Shown: in pieces, positions 36,878 to 45,818 of the stretch
Numbering within the stretch: position 1 is the first letter of the stretch
Layout of the letters: every line of letters begins with the position of its first letter
Source of the DNA: Chlamydia sp. BM-2023
Lineage (GTDB): Bacteria > Chlamydiota > Chlamydiia > Chlamydiales > Chlamydiaceae
Reading direction: 5' to 3'
DNA: 64,000 bases
Assembly (NCBI RefSeq): GCF_964023145.1
Contig: NZ_CAXIED010000001.1
Span: 806,001 to 870,000 of the forward strand
Made by a program: the position numbers and the translations under genes
The notes under the pieces: generated by a model
Database searches by the model: none
Told to the model about the DNA's origin: nothing
What the model saw: the letters and a program-made list of their open reading frames with translations, nothing else

Positions 36878-37040
36878 AGACCTCATAGTTTATTATAAGG
36901 AATTTTTTAAGTTCTATGTGTAAACTTGATTTTTAATGTTTTTTATGAGATGCTTCTCATTTCCAGGATGCGGCGAAGATTATGATGGTAAAGAATCGTA
37001 ATTTTCTGAATGGATGATCAGTGAGTTAAAACGAAGTTCG

Positions 37041-38144
37041 ATGAAAACACGATTGCCTTCGCCCTTTTTTATTTTTTATCGTCGCTTAACTGTGGCTATT
37101 AGCTTTGGGCGAATCCTTAGATGGGGGTGGTTAGGCAAGGTTTTATCCTTAGCTTTTGCTTTCATTACATGGATTCGACGAAAGTTGTTTTTTTCAGCAC
37201 CCTATCGTGTGCCATCTACTGTAATCAGTGTGGGGAATATAGTTCTCGGTGGTTCAGGGAAGACACCTACGGTACTGTGGCTAGCTGAAGCTCTTAAAGC
37301 GCAAGGGCATTCTTGCGCTGTTCTTTCTCGTGGCTATAAGAGTAAATGTAGTCGGAAAAGAAAGCTCACTATAGTAGATCCTGAGGTACATAACGCCGAT
37401 TATGTAGGAGATGAGCCTCTGCTTATGGCAGAGAAGCTTTCTCCAAGGACTGTTTTTGTGCACAAAGATCGTAGAGTTTCTGCTAAGCAAGCTGCTAAGA
37501 GTTTTGATATTTTAATTTTGGACGATGGTTTCCAAAATTACAAGCTACACAAAGACGTGGAAGTTGTTGTAGTGAATGGCCAGGATCCTTTAGGTGGAGA
37601 AGCTTTTTTCCCAAAGGGTCGGCTACGAGATTCCCTTAAGAGATTGCAGAAGGCAGACTTTCTCATTGTGAATGGTCACTGTTCTTCAGAGAATCTAGAA
37701 CGATTAAATCATTGGTGCCTAGCACCAAGAATTTTTGTTGAGCCTCGTATTTCTCAAGTGCTTTGGGAGCCTAGTGGGGAAAATATGTCCGTGGAGGAGC
37801 TTCATGGACTAGCCGTTGGTGTTTTCTGTGGTATAGGATTTCCTCAGGGATTTCTTGATATGCTGAAGAATGCCGGGGCGAAAATCTTAGGAACATATTT
37901 ACTGCCTGACCACGCAGGAATAACAAAGAAAGAATTGCACTATTTCTCTTCAAAAATGGCCATGCGCCAGTGTCAGGGGATATTGTGCACAGAAAAGGAT
38001 GGTACAAAGCTTGGTGAATTAATTCACGAGCAAGGAATTCTCCCTATAGGGAAAGTCCAAATGCAGTTTTCTTTTACAGATTGTGAGGGGAATACCGTTT
38101 CTTTACTGGATAGAATTGATAAAATACACAACAGTAAGAGGTAA
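37041..38144 (+). CDS. lpxK: Tetraacyldisaccharide 4'-kinase
   Basis: A 367-residue inner membrane kinase that adds the 4'-phosphate to lipid A precursor. It has an N-terminal hydrophobic helix (GKVLSLAFAFITWIRRKLFF), the P-loop SVGNIVLGGSGKTPTVLWLA, VLSRGYKSK and the LDDGFQNYKLHKD metal/substrate motif. ATG 37041 gives a length typical of chlamydial homologues; ATG 37014, nine codons earlier, is also open, and neither has a strong ribosome-binding site. gltT follows 3 bases later. Confidence 0.93.
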   Translation: MKTRLPSPFFIFYRRLTVAISFGRILRWGWLGKVLSLAFAFITWIRRKLFFSAPYRVPSTVISVGNIVLGGSGKTPTVLWLAEALKAQGHSCAVLSRGYKSKCSRKRKLTIVDPEVHNADYVGDEPLLMAEKLSPRTVFVHKDRRVSAKQAAKSFDILILDDGFQNYKLHKDVEVVVVNGQDPLGGEAFFPKGRLRDSLKRLQKADFLIVNGHCSSENLERLNHWCLAPRIFVEPRISQVLWEPSGENMSVEELHGLAVGVFCGIGFPQGFLDMLKNAGAKILGTYLLPDHAGITKKELHYFSSKMAMRQCQGILCTEKDGTKLGELIHEQGILPIGKVQMQFSFTDCEGNTVSLLDRIDKIHNSKR

Positions 38145-38147
38145 CTA

Positions 38148-39392
38148 ATGAAACTATGGATGAAAATCTTTATAGGATTATTTGTTGGGGTTACCCTAGG
38201 TTTAATTTTAGAAGATAAAGCAATCTTTTTTAAGCCTGTTGGAGACATTTTTTTAAACTTATTGAGCATGGTTGTTTACCCTCTGGTATTCTGCTCAATG
38301 GTTTTGGGTATTGCTTCTATTAGTGATATGAAAAAATTAGGGCGAATAGGAATGAAAAGCGTCGCTCTATATTTAGGAACCACTTGCGTAGCTATTGTTA
38401 TAGGCTTGTGCTTTGCCCAATTTTTCAATCCTGGGGAGGGGTGTGACCTATCCCACAGTGTTGTTGAGACAAATATTGTTGCCCCAGAAAAAGACAGTGC
38501 ATATTTCTTATCACTAATTTCTCGCGTTTTCCCTTCAAATCCCGTGCGCTCATTTGTTGAAGGAAACATTTTGCAAATTATTGTTTTTGCGATGTTCCTA
38601 GGAATAGCCATGAGGCTTTCAGGAGAGCAAGGACGTCCTGTAGCTAAGTTCATAGAAGGTTTTTCTGAGATCATGCTGCGCATGATCAATATGATTATGG
38701 CCTTTGCTCCCTATGGTGTGGGGGCAAGCATGGCGTGGATTTCAGGAAGTCACGGCTTGGTGATTCTCTGGCAATTAGGAAAGTTTATCCTCGCGTATTA
38801 CCTAGCGTGTTTTTTCCACGCTGTCATTGTTTTCGGCGGAATTATTCGCATGGGATGTAAAATGTCCTTCTCGAAATTCCTTGCTTCTATGATGGATGCA
38901 ATATCCTGCGCGATATCTACTTCAAGTAGTTCTGCAACCTTGCCAGTAACCATGCGCTGCGTGTCAAAAAATCTTGGGGTTTCTTCGGAAGTTTCTGGTT
39001 TTGTTTTGCCCCTAGGTGCTACCGTCAATATGAACGGTACGGCGATCTTTCAAGGAATGGCTGCAGTATTTATCGCACAAGCTTATAACTGTCCTTTACC
39101 ATTTAGTAGTTTATTGTTAATAGTGCTTGCAGCAACTTTTTCTGCAGTGGGTAGTGCAGGTGTCCCCGGAGGAGGAATGATCACTCTAGGCTCTGTTCTA
39201 GCTTCCGTAGGTTTGCCTATAGAAGGAATAGCTGTTCTAGCAGGAATTGATAGACTACGTGATATTATAGGCACTCCGATGAACATTCTTGGTGATGCCG
39301 TGGTAGCTGTTTACGTTGCTTCTGGAGAAGGCGAGTTGTCTAGACCAGAGGATAAAGTATCTTTAGAAGAACACAATACTGAGACAGTGTAG
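38148..39392 (+). CDS. gltT: Sodium/dicarboxylate (glutamate) symporter
   Basis: A 414-residue transporter of the DAACS family with about eight helices and re-entrant loops. Family marks are AISTSSSSATLPVTMRCV (serine-rich hairpin HP1), LPLGATVNMNGTAIFQG (the NMDGT-type motif, here NMNGT) and GVPGGGMITLGSVLASVGLP (HP2). It takes up glutamate or aspartate with Na+. It follows lpxK after 3 bases and precedes an E2 gene. Confidence 0.94.
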   Translation: MKLWMKIFIGLFVGVTLGLILEDKAIFFKPVGDIFLNLLSMVVYPLVFCSMVLGIASISDMKKLGRIGMKSVALYLGTTCVAIVIGLCFAQFFNPGEGCDLSHSVVETNIVAPEKDSAYFLSLISRVFPSNPVRSFVEGNILQIIVFAMFLGIAMRLSGEQGRPVAKFIEGFSEIMLRMINMIMAFAPYGVGASMAWISGSHGLVILWQLGKFILAYYLACFFHAVIVFGGIIRMGCKMSFSKFLASMMDAISCAISTSSSSATLPVTMRCVSKNLGVSSEVSGFVLPLGATVNMNGTAIFQGMAAVFIAQAYNCPLPFSSLLLIVLAATFSAVGSAGVPGGGMITLGSVLASVGLPIEGIAVLAGIDRLRDIIGTPMNILGDAVVAVYVASGEGELSRPEDKVSLEEHNTETV

Positions 39393-39404
39393 GGGAAGTT
39401 AAGC

Positions 39405-40586
39405 ATGTTCGAATTTCGATTTCCGAAAATAGGGGAAACAGGTTCAGGGGGATTTGTTGTTCGTTGGTTAAAACAGATAGGAGAAAATGTTGCTAAGGAT
39501 GAGCCTTTAATCGAGGTGTCCACAGATAAGATCGCTACGGAATTAGCATCTCCTCAAGCAGGGAAGCTATCCCGTTGTCTTGTAAATGAAGGTGATGAAG
39601 TTGCTTCCGGGGAAGTTTTAGCTTTAATAGATGTAGATACCGACGAAGCCTCGGTTCAAGAGGAAGTTCACTTAAAAGAGACCTGTTGTTCAGGATCATC
39701 GTGTTCCCATAGTGTAGGAAATCAAACAACATGGTTTTCCCCCGCAGTATTGAGTTTAGCTCATCGCGAAGGTATAAGTATTCAACAGCTTCAGGGGATA
39801 GCAGGAACAGGAAGTGATGGGCGAGTAACTCGGAAAGATTTAGAGGCCTATATTTCTGAAACGCGCGAATTTTCTGATCAGAAAACTTCTAATGCAAATG
39901 AAAATCGTATTCCTATGTCTCCATTACGTAGGGCGATAGCTTCCTCCCTATCAAAATCTTCAGACGAGGTTCCCCACGCATCTCTTGTTGTTGATGTTGA
40001 CGTTACCGATTTGATGAATTTAATTTCCGGAGAGAAAGAAAGATTCTTCGCTACTCATGGCGTGAAACTGACAATTACTAGCTTCATCATTCAATGTTTA
40101 GCAAAAGCTTTAGAACAATTTCCCCTATTAAATGGGTCTTTAGATGGGGATACAATTGTTATGAAGAAGTCTATAAATGTGGGAGTCGCTGTTAACTTAA
40201 ACAAGGAAGGCGTTGTTGTTCCCGTCATTCGCAATTGCCAAGATCGCGGTTTGGTAAGTATTGCTAAGTCTCTAGCAGATCTGTCAGTAAGATCACGAGC
40301 AAATAAACTAGACCCTTCAGAAACTCAAGATGGTAGCGTTACTGTTACTAATTTTGGTATGACAGGGGCGTTAATTGGCATGCCAATTATTCGTTATCCC
40401 GAAGTTGCTATTTTAGGTATAGGAACAATACAAAAACGTGTTGTTGTTCGCGATGACGATTCTTTAGCTATCAGAAAAATGGTGTATGTCACCCTAACCT
40501 TTGACCATAGGGTTCTGGACGGCATTTATGGTAGCGAATTTTTAACCTCATTGAAAAATCGTTTAGAGTCTGTTACTATGAGCTAA
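39405..40586 (+). CDS. 2-oxoacid dehydrogenase E2 (dihydrolipoyl acyltransferase)
   Basis: A 393-residue E2 component. The lipoyl domain (residues 1-78) has the lipoylated Lys in STDKIATEL. A Cys/Ser linker follows (CCSGSSCSHS), then a peripheral subunit-binding domain near 110-145 (VLSLAHREGISIQQLQGIAG...GRVTRKDLEAY) and the catalytic domain with TFDHRVLDG near the end. It could belong to a pyruvate, 2-oxoglutarate or branched-chain complex; no E1 or E3 gene is in the window, so the substrate is open. It starts 12 bases after gltT. Confidence 0.9.
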   Translation: MFEFRFPKIGETGSGGFVVRWLKQIGENVAKDEPLIEVSTDKIATELASPQAGKLSRCLVNEGDEVASGEVLALIDVDTDEASVQEEVHLKETCCSGSSCSHSVGNQTTWFSPAVLSLAHREGISIQQLQGIAGTGSDGRVTRKDLEAYISETREFSDQKTSNANENRIPMSPLRRAIASSLSKSSDEVPHASLVVDVDVTDLMNLISGEKERFFATHGVKLTITSFIIQCLAKALEQFPLLNGSLDGDTIVMKKSINVGVAVNLNKEGVVVPVIRNCQDRGLVSIAKSLADLSVRSRANKLDPSETQDGSVTVTNFGMTGALIGMPIIRYPEVAILGIGTIQKRVVVRDDDSLAIRKMVYVTLTFDHRVLDGIYGSEFLTSLKNRLESVTMS

Positions 40587-40617
40587 CATGCCATAGTTTT
40601 TGCAAAGGACGATAGAA

Positions 40618-41607
40618 ATGGGGTCCCCAGCTACAGCGATCGATTTATGCCAAGATATTGTTAATAAGCAGCAAGTAGTTTTAGAGCGATTTTTTGATAC
40701 TTTTCATTGTCAGGATACTTGGCTATTAGCGGAAAAAATATTGGAGCATAAAGGCGCTATTTTTTTTTCTGGCGTGGGAAAAAGTGGATGCGTAGCTAGA
40801 AAAATAGTAGCTACTTTGCAATCTTTCGGCGAACAAGCTATCTTCCTTTCTTCAGGGGACGTTCTTCATGGGGATTTAGGCGTTATTCGTCCAGGAGACA
40901 TCGTTTGTCTTTTTTCTAAAAGTGGAGAAACCCGAGAGCTTTTAGAATGGATCCCTTATTTAAAAGAGCGTGGTGTATTTCTTGTAGGGGTTACCTCTGC
41001 AGCTTATTCTAGCTTATCTATTTTCTGTGATCATGTGGTGATGCTGCCCATGATTGAAGAGTTAGATCCTTTCAATCTTGTTCCTACAACATCAACGACA
41101 TGTCAGATGTTATTTGGAGATCTTCTCGCTATTACTTTATTACGTAGTCGGGGAATTTCTCTTTCTGAGTATGGGAAGAATCACCCCGGAGGACAAATAG
41201 GTCTGAAGGTCGTAGGGAAAATTCGAGATTACATGTTCCCTAAAACAGAGGTCCCTTTCTGTTCTCCTGAGCATACCATTGGGTATTCTTTAGATATTTT
41301 TTCTTCTTACGGCTGCGGTTGCGTTTGTATTGTAAATGAGCAGTTTGAAATGTTAGGTGTATTTACAGATGGAGACCTAAGAAGATCTCTGGCTCGTTTT
41401 GGTGGGGATGTTTTATCTCAGAAACTTGAAAATGTCATGACTGCAAATCCAAAAGTGATTAGTGAGGACGCTGATGTTGCTCTTGGTTTGCAAATGATGG
41501 AATCGGGTAGTCCTATAACGATTTTACCGGTTGTAGATGCTGAAAATCAAAGATATGTCGTGGGATTATTGCATATGCACACCCTAGCGAAAGCAGGGCT
41601 GATCTAA
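40618..41607 (+). CDS. kdsD: Arabinose 5-phosphate isomerase (KdsD/KpsF)
   Basis: A 329-residue SIS-domain isomerase making arabinose 5-phosphate for Kdo, a core sugar of chlamydial LPS. The SIS domain (30-170) has FFSGVGKSGCVARKIVATL, LFSKSGETREL and LVPTTSTTCQM. Two CBS motifs follow (residues 205-325). The histidine in KNHPGGQIG fits the active site. ATG 40618 follows AAAGGA; the in-frame TTG at 40600 is less likely. It converges on rnpB. Confidence 0.94.
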   Translation: MGSPATAIDLCQDIVNKQQVVLERFFDTFHCQDTWLLAEKILEHKGAIFFSGVGKSGCVARKIVATLQSFGEQAIFLSSGDVLHGDLGVIRPGDIVCLFSKSGETRELLEWIPYLKERGVFLVGVTSAAYSSLSIFCDHVVMLPMIEELDPFNLVPTTSTTCQMLFGDLLAITLLRSRGISLSEYGKNHPGGQIGLKVVGKIRDYMFPKTEVPFCSPEHTIGYSLDIFSSYGCGCVCIVNEQFEMLGVFTDGDLRRSLARFGGDVLSQKLENVMTANPKVISEDADVALGLQMMESGSPITILPVVDAENQRYVVGLLHMHTLAKAGLI

Positions 41608-41612
41608 AAAAT

Positions 41613-42007
41613 ATCGGAAGAGAGAGTAAGCCGGATTCTGTCTACAAGATGACAAAAGCCATCTCGAGGGCAACCATTCATCTAGGGGACACATTACTGT
41701 ATCCCTCAAGCGATTGTGAAAAAGCTTATGAGGAGAACCTCCTCAACTTGCAGAAACAAAAAGCTTTTTCTCTTGCTTCAGATAGGGTTTGCATGTCTAT
41801 TAAGTCGCCTTAATAGCTCCTACTCATAAAGTAGGAATTTTCAGCCTGCCTATAAAAAAACTTTTATAGCGGAGTGTTTTCTGTTGCACTTTCCGTAGCC
41901 TTACGACCCCTGGAATTTCTCCAGTATCTTCTCTTATGAAGTCCAGACTTTCCTCTCAATATACCTTCATACAAAGATATAAAAAGCGGTTGCCTTTCTC
42001 TTCCGAT
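41613..42007 (-). ncRNA. rnpB: RNase P RNA
   Basis: About 395 bases, bacterial type A-like. The minus strand carries the hallmark GAGGAAAGTC near the 5' end and ACAGAATCCGGCTTAC near the 3' end. The P1 helix is exact: ATCGGAAGAGA at the 5' end pairs with TCTCTTCCGAT at the 3' end, 11 bp. A T-run follows on the minus strand as terminator. It is the catalytic RNA of tRNA 5' maturation. The end points are taken from P1. Confidence 0.95.
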
Positions 42008-42016
42008 GGAACTTGT

Positions 42017-42781
42017 TTATACAGCAGCGCGTCTGCGACGACGTTTTGCTGCAGAGCTGTCAGCAGCGAGAGCTTCGGGTTCTCGCCAATACAAAATTCT
42101 AGAACAATGTTCGCAGAAAATTAAACGATCTTTCTTACGAACTAAGTTTTCATGTTGAGGAGTTAAAACTATATGACACCCGCTGCAAACACGGTTTTCA
42201 ATAGGAACAACAACGCGGTCTTTTTTATTGTTTAATAAGCGTTCATAGATAAGAAACATTTCTGGATCAGTAGTTTCTTTCAAAGCACTGCGCTGCTTTA
42301 ATAAAGCCTGACCCTCATCATTGATTTTCTTAATGCTTTCACAAATCTCTTTTTCAATAGCGAAGCTACTGTTCTCTGTAGATGTTAGGCTCTCTTTTAA
42401 GGAAACAATGAGGTCCTCGCCTCCCGCCTGCTTATCCATAAGATCACTAAGTTGATGTTCTAAAGCACGACGTTCTTTATTTGCTGATGTCATCTCTTGG
42501 GTGAGCGCATTAAACTCATCCATCTTTTTCACAGCTGCTTGTTGGTTTTCTAATTTATTGATTTGATCAGAAATCTCTTGAATCCGATTCTCGCCTTCTT
42601 TAATCTGATTCTTTAAGTTTTCCATCTCCAACTCTTTCTCCTGAACTTTACGACGAATGTCAGCTTTAAGAGATTGGACTTTAGCTAGCTCTTTTTGATG
42701 CTCTTTTTTGACACGCACTAAGCGAATCATTTTAATATCGAGCTCTTGAATGGCTAAAATACTTTGGAGGGCTTCATGCAT
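42017..42781 (-). CDS. Coiled-coil zinc-ribbon protein (CT398-type)
   Basis: A 254-residue protein. Residues 1-170 are a long antiparallel coiled coil (LVRVKKEHQKELAKVQSLK, KELEMENLKNQIKEGENRI). A C4 zinc ribbon follows near 198-230 (VCSGCHIVLT ... IFCEHCSRILY) and a very basic tail RRRRR is at the end. This build matches the C. trachomatis CT398 protein, reported to contact sigma-54 and type III secretion components. AAGGA lies nine bases before the ATG. It is immediately upstream of rnpB on the same strand. Confidence 0.88.
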   Translation of the reverse strand: MHEALQSILAIQELDIKMIRLVRVKKEHQKELAKVQSLKADIRRKVQEKELEMENLKNQIKEGENRIQEISDQINKLENQQAAVKKMDEFNALTQEMTSANKERRALEHQLSDLMDKQAGGEDLIVSLKESLTSTENSSFAIEKEICESIKKINDEGQALLKQRSALKETTDPEMFLIYERLLNNKKDRVVVPIENRVCSGCHIVLTPQHENLVRKKDRLIFCEHCSRILYWREPEALAADSSAAKRRRRRAAV

Positions 42782-42845
42782 GAAAACTATTCCTTGCTTG
42801 GCTTAGTGGTTCCTAAATACGGATGAGAAATCATAGAATTTAGGA

Positions 42846-43187
42846 ATGAATACATCTGAAGAAGAAAGCAAGTTTACCTCTTTTTTATCAAGAAGTAAAG
42901 AACGTTTTTTTCGATAAAAGAAATTCCTAAGAGATAAAGGTTTAGGAAAAGGAAAAAGTTTAATTGCACTGGAAAAAGTGCAAAGTAATCTTTGCCTGCC
43001 CACACTCAAGAATGCCTTTAAAATACGGTTAGGAGTAAACTCCTATACAAAAGAGACGATCCTGTTCGGGTATTCTCTAGTTTTTATTACTTCTGTTCTT
43101 TCCCTATTCTTCCCTAAATTACTCAATCCACAAGGACATTATCCTTATGAATCTAAGAGTAGCGTAGCTATGGACAGAAAAAAATAA
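42846..43187 (+). pseudogene. Possible interrupted membrane-protein gene
   Basis: From ATG 42846 the frame reads MNTSEEESKFTSFLSRSKER, meets an in-frame TAA at 42915-42917, and then stays open for 89 more codons in the same frame to TAA 43187. The second part holds a hydrophobic segment (TILFGYSLVFITSVLSLFF). A 9-bp inverted repeat (TTCCTAAAT 42810-42818 / ATTTAGGAA 42838-42846) overlaps the putative start. It may be a decayed gene or chance openness in a 496-base gap (42782-43277); no family was recognised and there is no clear ribosome-binding site. Confidence 0.3.
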
Positions 43188-43222
43188 AAGGTTCTTTTTT
43201 TCTAATTTTTATTTGAGCATTA

Positions 43223-43257
43223 AGAATGAGCGGATTCGATTAGAATCTGCTCATTCT
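43223..43257 (-). terminator. Hairpin after the Inc-like gene
   Basis: AGAATGAGCGGATTC and GAATCTGCTCATTCT form a 15-bp stem with one G-T pair and a 5-base loop, 21 bases beyond the stop of the Inc-like gene. The following minus-strand sequence is only moderately T-rich. Confidence 0.6.
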
Positions 43258-43277
43258 ATTTAAGGAGGGCATGAGAA

Positions 43278-44369
43278 TTATTCTGCGGCAAAGGGATCTT
43301 GTAGAAGAATTAGAAGTTTGAGTGAGTTGGGGTTTCCTAAAGCTAGATTGTTAACTGCATCAATCAAAGCTTTTTTACAAAGGTCACGGCAATTTAAGAC
43401 CCATTGATACTCCCGATCAGCCTTAGGCGTTGCGTCTTTTTCTCCCGTTTCATAAACCGAAGAAAATAGAGGGACAGCTACTATAGAACAGTTCTTTTCG
43501 AGGGCTTCAGCAAAACAATTTTCATAGGAAAGTAGCGCTCGTTGATAGTAGCGATTTACCACCTCTTGATCGTCTCCAGAGAAATCACTTATTTTAGGGC
43601 CTTTGACAAAACCTAAAAACTCCGGAATTCTTTCTTTTTCTAGTATCGAAGCTTTGCTGTCAGCTTTTAACGTTAGTTTATTAGAACGAGTTTCCGTGGG
43701 TGTAAAAATTTGAGGGACGGAAGGGAGGTCTTTGTATTGGCATTTACTCCATTCTGTGAATTTTTTATTTTTTGTAAGTTCTTGAAAGAATGCCTTCGCT
43801 TGATTCGTGTTAAGCGTAAACATTCCCATACTATTAGAGGAAACAGCGTGGAAGATCATTCCGGATTCGGAAGTTACTGCTCTTGGCGTATTTGATTTGG
43901 GAAGAGCGTTAAGTTTTAATGCAAAAGTAGTTGTTTTATCTCCTTGAATGCCAAGTTTGACGCCGGGATTTTTCTTGTTTTGATAAAAAGCTACGTTTGT
44001 CCCTGGTGTAATCACAAAGTTGGCGTTAACAGTTTGAGGTGGGAGTTGTCTAAAGTTTTGCTCCAGAGCTTCTTGCCAATTGCCATTTTCTTTCTGAGAG
44101 AGGCTTTTATATGCCAGGAGAGCTATCCCAGCTAAGAGAACGGATACAACAAGTAAACCGAAAAATACAGGAGATCCTAATGTGAGAGCCAGAGCTATAC
44201 CGGCTGCACCGACTCCTGCAGCAATTGTTCCAAGAATAGTGGTTGTTGCTATTCTCAAAGCTTTAGTTCTTTTTTCATTCGCAAGTTCTCTAGAAGAGAA
44301 ACTGGACGTAGGATCTGTAATTTGCTGGTTCCTTTGATTAGAAGGACCGACAGGATTAGCGCTCGCCAT
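43278..44369 (-). CDS. Inc-like membrane protein with large C-terminal domain
   Basis: A 363-residue protein. A polar N-terminus rich in Ser/Asn/Gln (1-40) precedes a bilobed hydrophobic region at about 40-88 (TTTILGTIAAGVGAAGIALAL, FFGLLVVSVLLAGIALLAY), typical of Inc proteins. The soluble C-terminal domain (90-363) has a stretch NCSIVAVPLFSSVYETGEK followed by helices and a hydrophobic strand LKLLILLQDPF. This recalls the order of elements in macro (ADP-ribose-binding) domains, but the resemblance is weak and is only a suggestion. It probably faces the host cytosol if it is a true Inc. Confidence 0.65.
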   Translation of the reverse strand: MASANPVGPSNQRNQQITDPTSSFSSRELANEKRTKALRIATTTILGTIAAGVGAAGIALALTLGSPVFFGLLVVSVLLAGIALLAYKSLSQKENGNWQEALEQNFRQLPPQTVNANFVITPGTNVAFYQNKKNPGVKLGIQGDKTTTFALKLNALPKSNTPRAVTSESGMIFHAVSSNSMGMFTLNTNQAKAFFQELTKNKKFTEWSKCQYKDLPSVPQIFTPTETRSNKLTLKADSKASILEKERIPEFLGFVKGPKISDFSGDDQEVVNRYYQRALLSYENCFAEALEKNCSIVAVPLFSSVYETGEKDATPKADREYQWVLNCRDLCKKALIDAVNNLALGNPNSLKLLILLQDPFAAE

Positions 44370-44455
44370 GATAAAATTAGTTTTTGTTTATTTGAATATT
44401 TAAATTTTATCATTTAGCGAAATTCTGTTTTGAAACTTTATTCTTTATAAAATCT

Positions 44456-44770
44456 TTACACAGATTCGGGGTCGCTTAAGGCTTCTTTAGGGTAGACCTT
44501 GAGGGTGATATACATTTGTTTGAGCTTTTCTGTTGCTAGGTGTCTTAGAATAAAAAACAAGGGGATTAGGGTAGGAAGAAGTAAAAGAAATAAAGGATGA
44601 ACACAGCATGCTAGGCTAATAATGCCCGCTGCTAAGGAAATTAAAGCTAAAGAGTGAATTACGCTGTGACAAAGAAAATATACTAACTTTTGTCTGGTCG
44701 TACTTCCTTTAGAAAATATATTTAAAGGTTCTTCAGGAACAGAAGTTAATATGGAGGGTATAGTTGACAT
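44456..44770 (-). CDS. Small two-helix membrane protein, Inc-like
   Basis: A 104-residue protein with a polar N-terminus of about 30 residues, two adjacent hydrophobic segments (VIHSLALISLAAGIISLACC, LFLLLLPTLIPLFFILRHL) and a short polar tail. ATG 44770 is chosen because the open extension to 44965 overlaps hemD in another frame and lacks plausible composition. The bilobed topology suggests an inclusion membrane or envelope protein. No family was recognised. Confidence 0.55.
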   Translation of the reverse strand: MSTIPSILTSVPEEPLNIFSKGSTTRQKLVYFLCHSVIHSLALISLAAGIISLACCVHPLFLLLLPTLIPLFFILRHLATEKLKQMYITLKVYPKEALSDPESV

Positions 44771-44810
44771 AAGAGAATCGCATAGAAGACACTTATACAC
44801 GAGAAGAATT

Positions 44811-45500
44811 TTACATGGAAAAGTGTTTTTTGTCAGTAGCATTCTCCCCGAAGTCTTTAGGGATAAGTTTCCCTGAAGAGCTATAATTTTTTTGAAATTC
44901 TTGAAGTGTAATTGGGCCTTGGCACCAATGGTCCTTATCCGGAAGTGTAGGGAACAGAGAGGCATAGGCGCGGACAGTCGAGGGGCTTGTAAAAATCACC
45001 CGATGATAGGGAGCAAATATCCCCGGATGAAGAGGGAGCTGTTCAACTGTATAGTGTGGATAGGCAAAAAATAGCCTATTTTCTTGTGATAAGAAATTTT
45101 TGATCAAAGGTCTCGATAATGCCGAGTGCGGGTAAAGGATGCGCGCATCTGGAGGTAGGAGAGTAATTAGAGGCAGGACCCCCTCTCCGGTTTCAATAGT
45201 GGCTAATGAATAGCGCGCGTCCGGAAGAAAAGTACGGAGGCGTTGGGCTGTGATTCTCCCCACGCAAAGGTAATGCTTGTGTAGTAAAGCTTGTTTCGAT
45301 GTTTTTTTTATCATCCTAGAAACGAACAGAGATGTTGAGGATGGGCTTGTAAGTATAACATGCGTCGATTGCTTAAAATAACGATAAGCTCTGCGTAGTT
45401 GATGCGAGTTTGTTTTTCGGGGGACTATTTTAAGAATAGGGAGGAAATGGGCGTGGTATTTCTTCGCTGTTCGTTGATTTAAACCTAGGTATGCAGTCAT
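44811..45500 (-). CDS. hemD: Uroporphyrinogen-III synthase-like (HemD)
   Basis: A 229-residue protein with the loose HEM4 pattern: an N-terminal opening MTAYLGLNQR, a first-domain strand THVILTSPSSTSLF, YLCVGRITAQRL in the cross-over, and VIFTSPSTVRAYASLF in the second domain. HemD closes hydroxymethylbilane to uroporphyrinogen III in heme synthesis and is always poorly conserved, so the call rests on these motifs. ATG 45500 is chosen over 45563 because the fold starts there. Neighbouring genes give no further support. Confidence 0.75.
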   Translation of the reverse strand: MTAYLGLNQRTAKKYHAHFLPILKIVPRKTNSHQLRRAYRYFKQSTHVILTSPSSTSLFVSRMIKKTSKQALLHKHYLCVGRITAQRLRTFLPDARYSLATIETGEGVLPLITLLPPDARILYPHSALSRPLIKNFLSQENRLFFAYPHYTVEQLPLHPGIFAPYHRVIFTSPSTVRAYASLFPTLPDKDHWCQGPITLQEFQKNYSSSGKLIPKDFGENATDKKHFSM

Positions 45501-45657
45501 CGAAGTATTTTCTAGAAATAAACCCAATGAGCATAGTTTAAATAGTCGCCGATTGTTTTGCATCTGGAAAACCCGCGATAGGCTCTAGAGATATTCTCGT
45601 GCTTTTTCTTGTTAATATATTTGTTTTTATCATTGTTTGAGTTAGGTAATGAGCAGA

Positions 45658-45686
45658 TTGACATTTTTCGATACGAGAGCTAGGAT
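45658..45686 (+). promoter_or_regulatory. Putative promoter for glyA
   Basis: TTGACA (45658-45663), a 17-base spacer and TAGGAT (45681-45686) lie in the 318-base gap between hemD and glyA, about 130 bases before glyA. The -35 box is perfect and the -10 box is partial. Nothing else was recognised in the gap. Confidence 0.4.
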
Positions 45687-45818
45687 GTCTTTTTCTAGAT
45701 TTTAGCTTTTTCTCCAGGAGAAAATCAGAGTAGTTCTTAAGCTTGCTTAGTTTAAGGGAGGAAGACGTCAAAAATTTTTATTACAATTTTTTCTTAGTAG
45801 TTGTTATAGAGGTCGGCA

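Noticed and set aside
42803..43009. 68-codon minus-strand frame upstream of the zinc-ribbon gene
   Set aside because: No start signal; low-complexity composition; opposite strand to the better-supported interrupted frame.
44771..44965. N-terminal extension of the small two-helix protein
   Set aside because: It overlaps hemD in another frame and adds a basic, featureless stretch; ATG 44770 is a better start.
45538..45771. 77-codon minus-strand frame between hemD and glyA
   Set aside because: Starts at TTG without ribosome-binding site, and the sequence looks like promoter/leader DNA.
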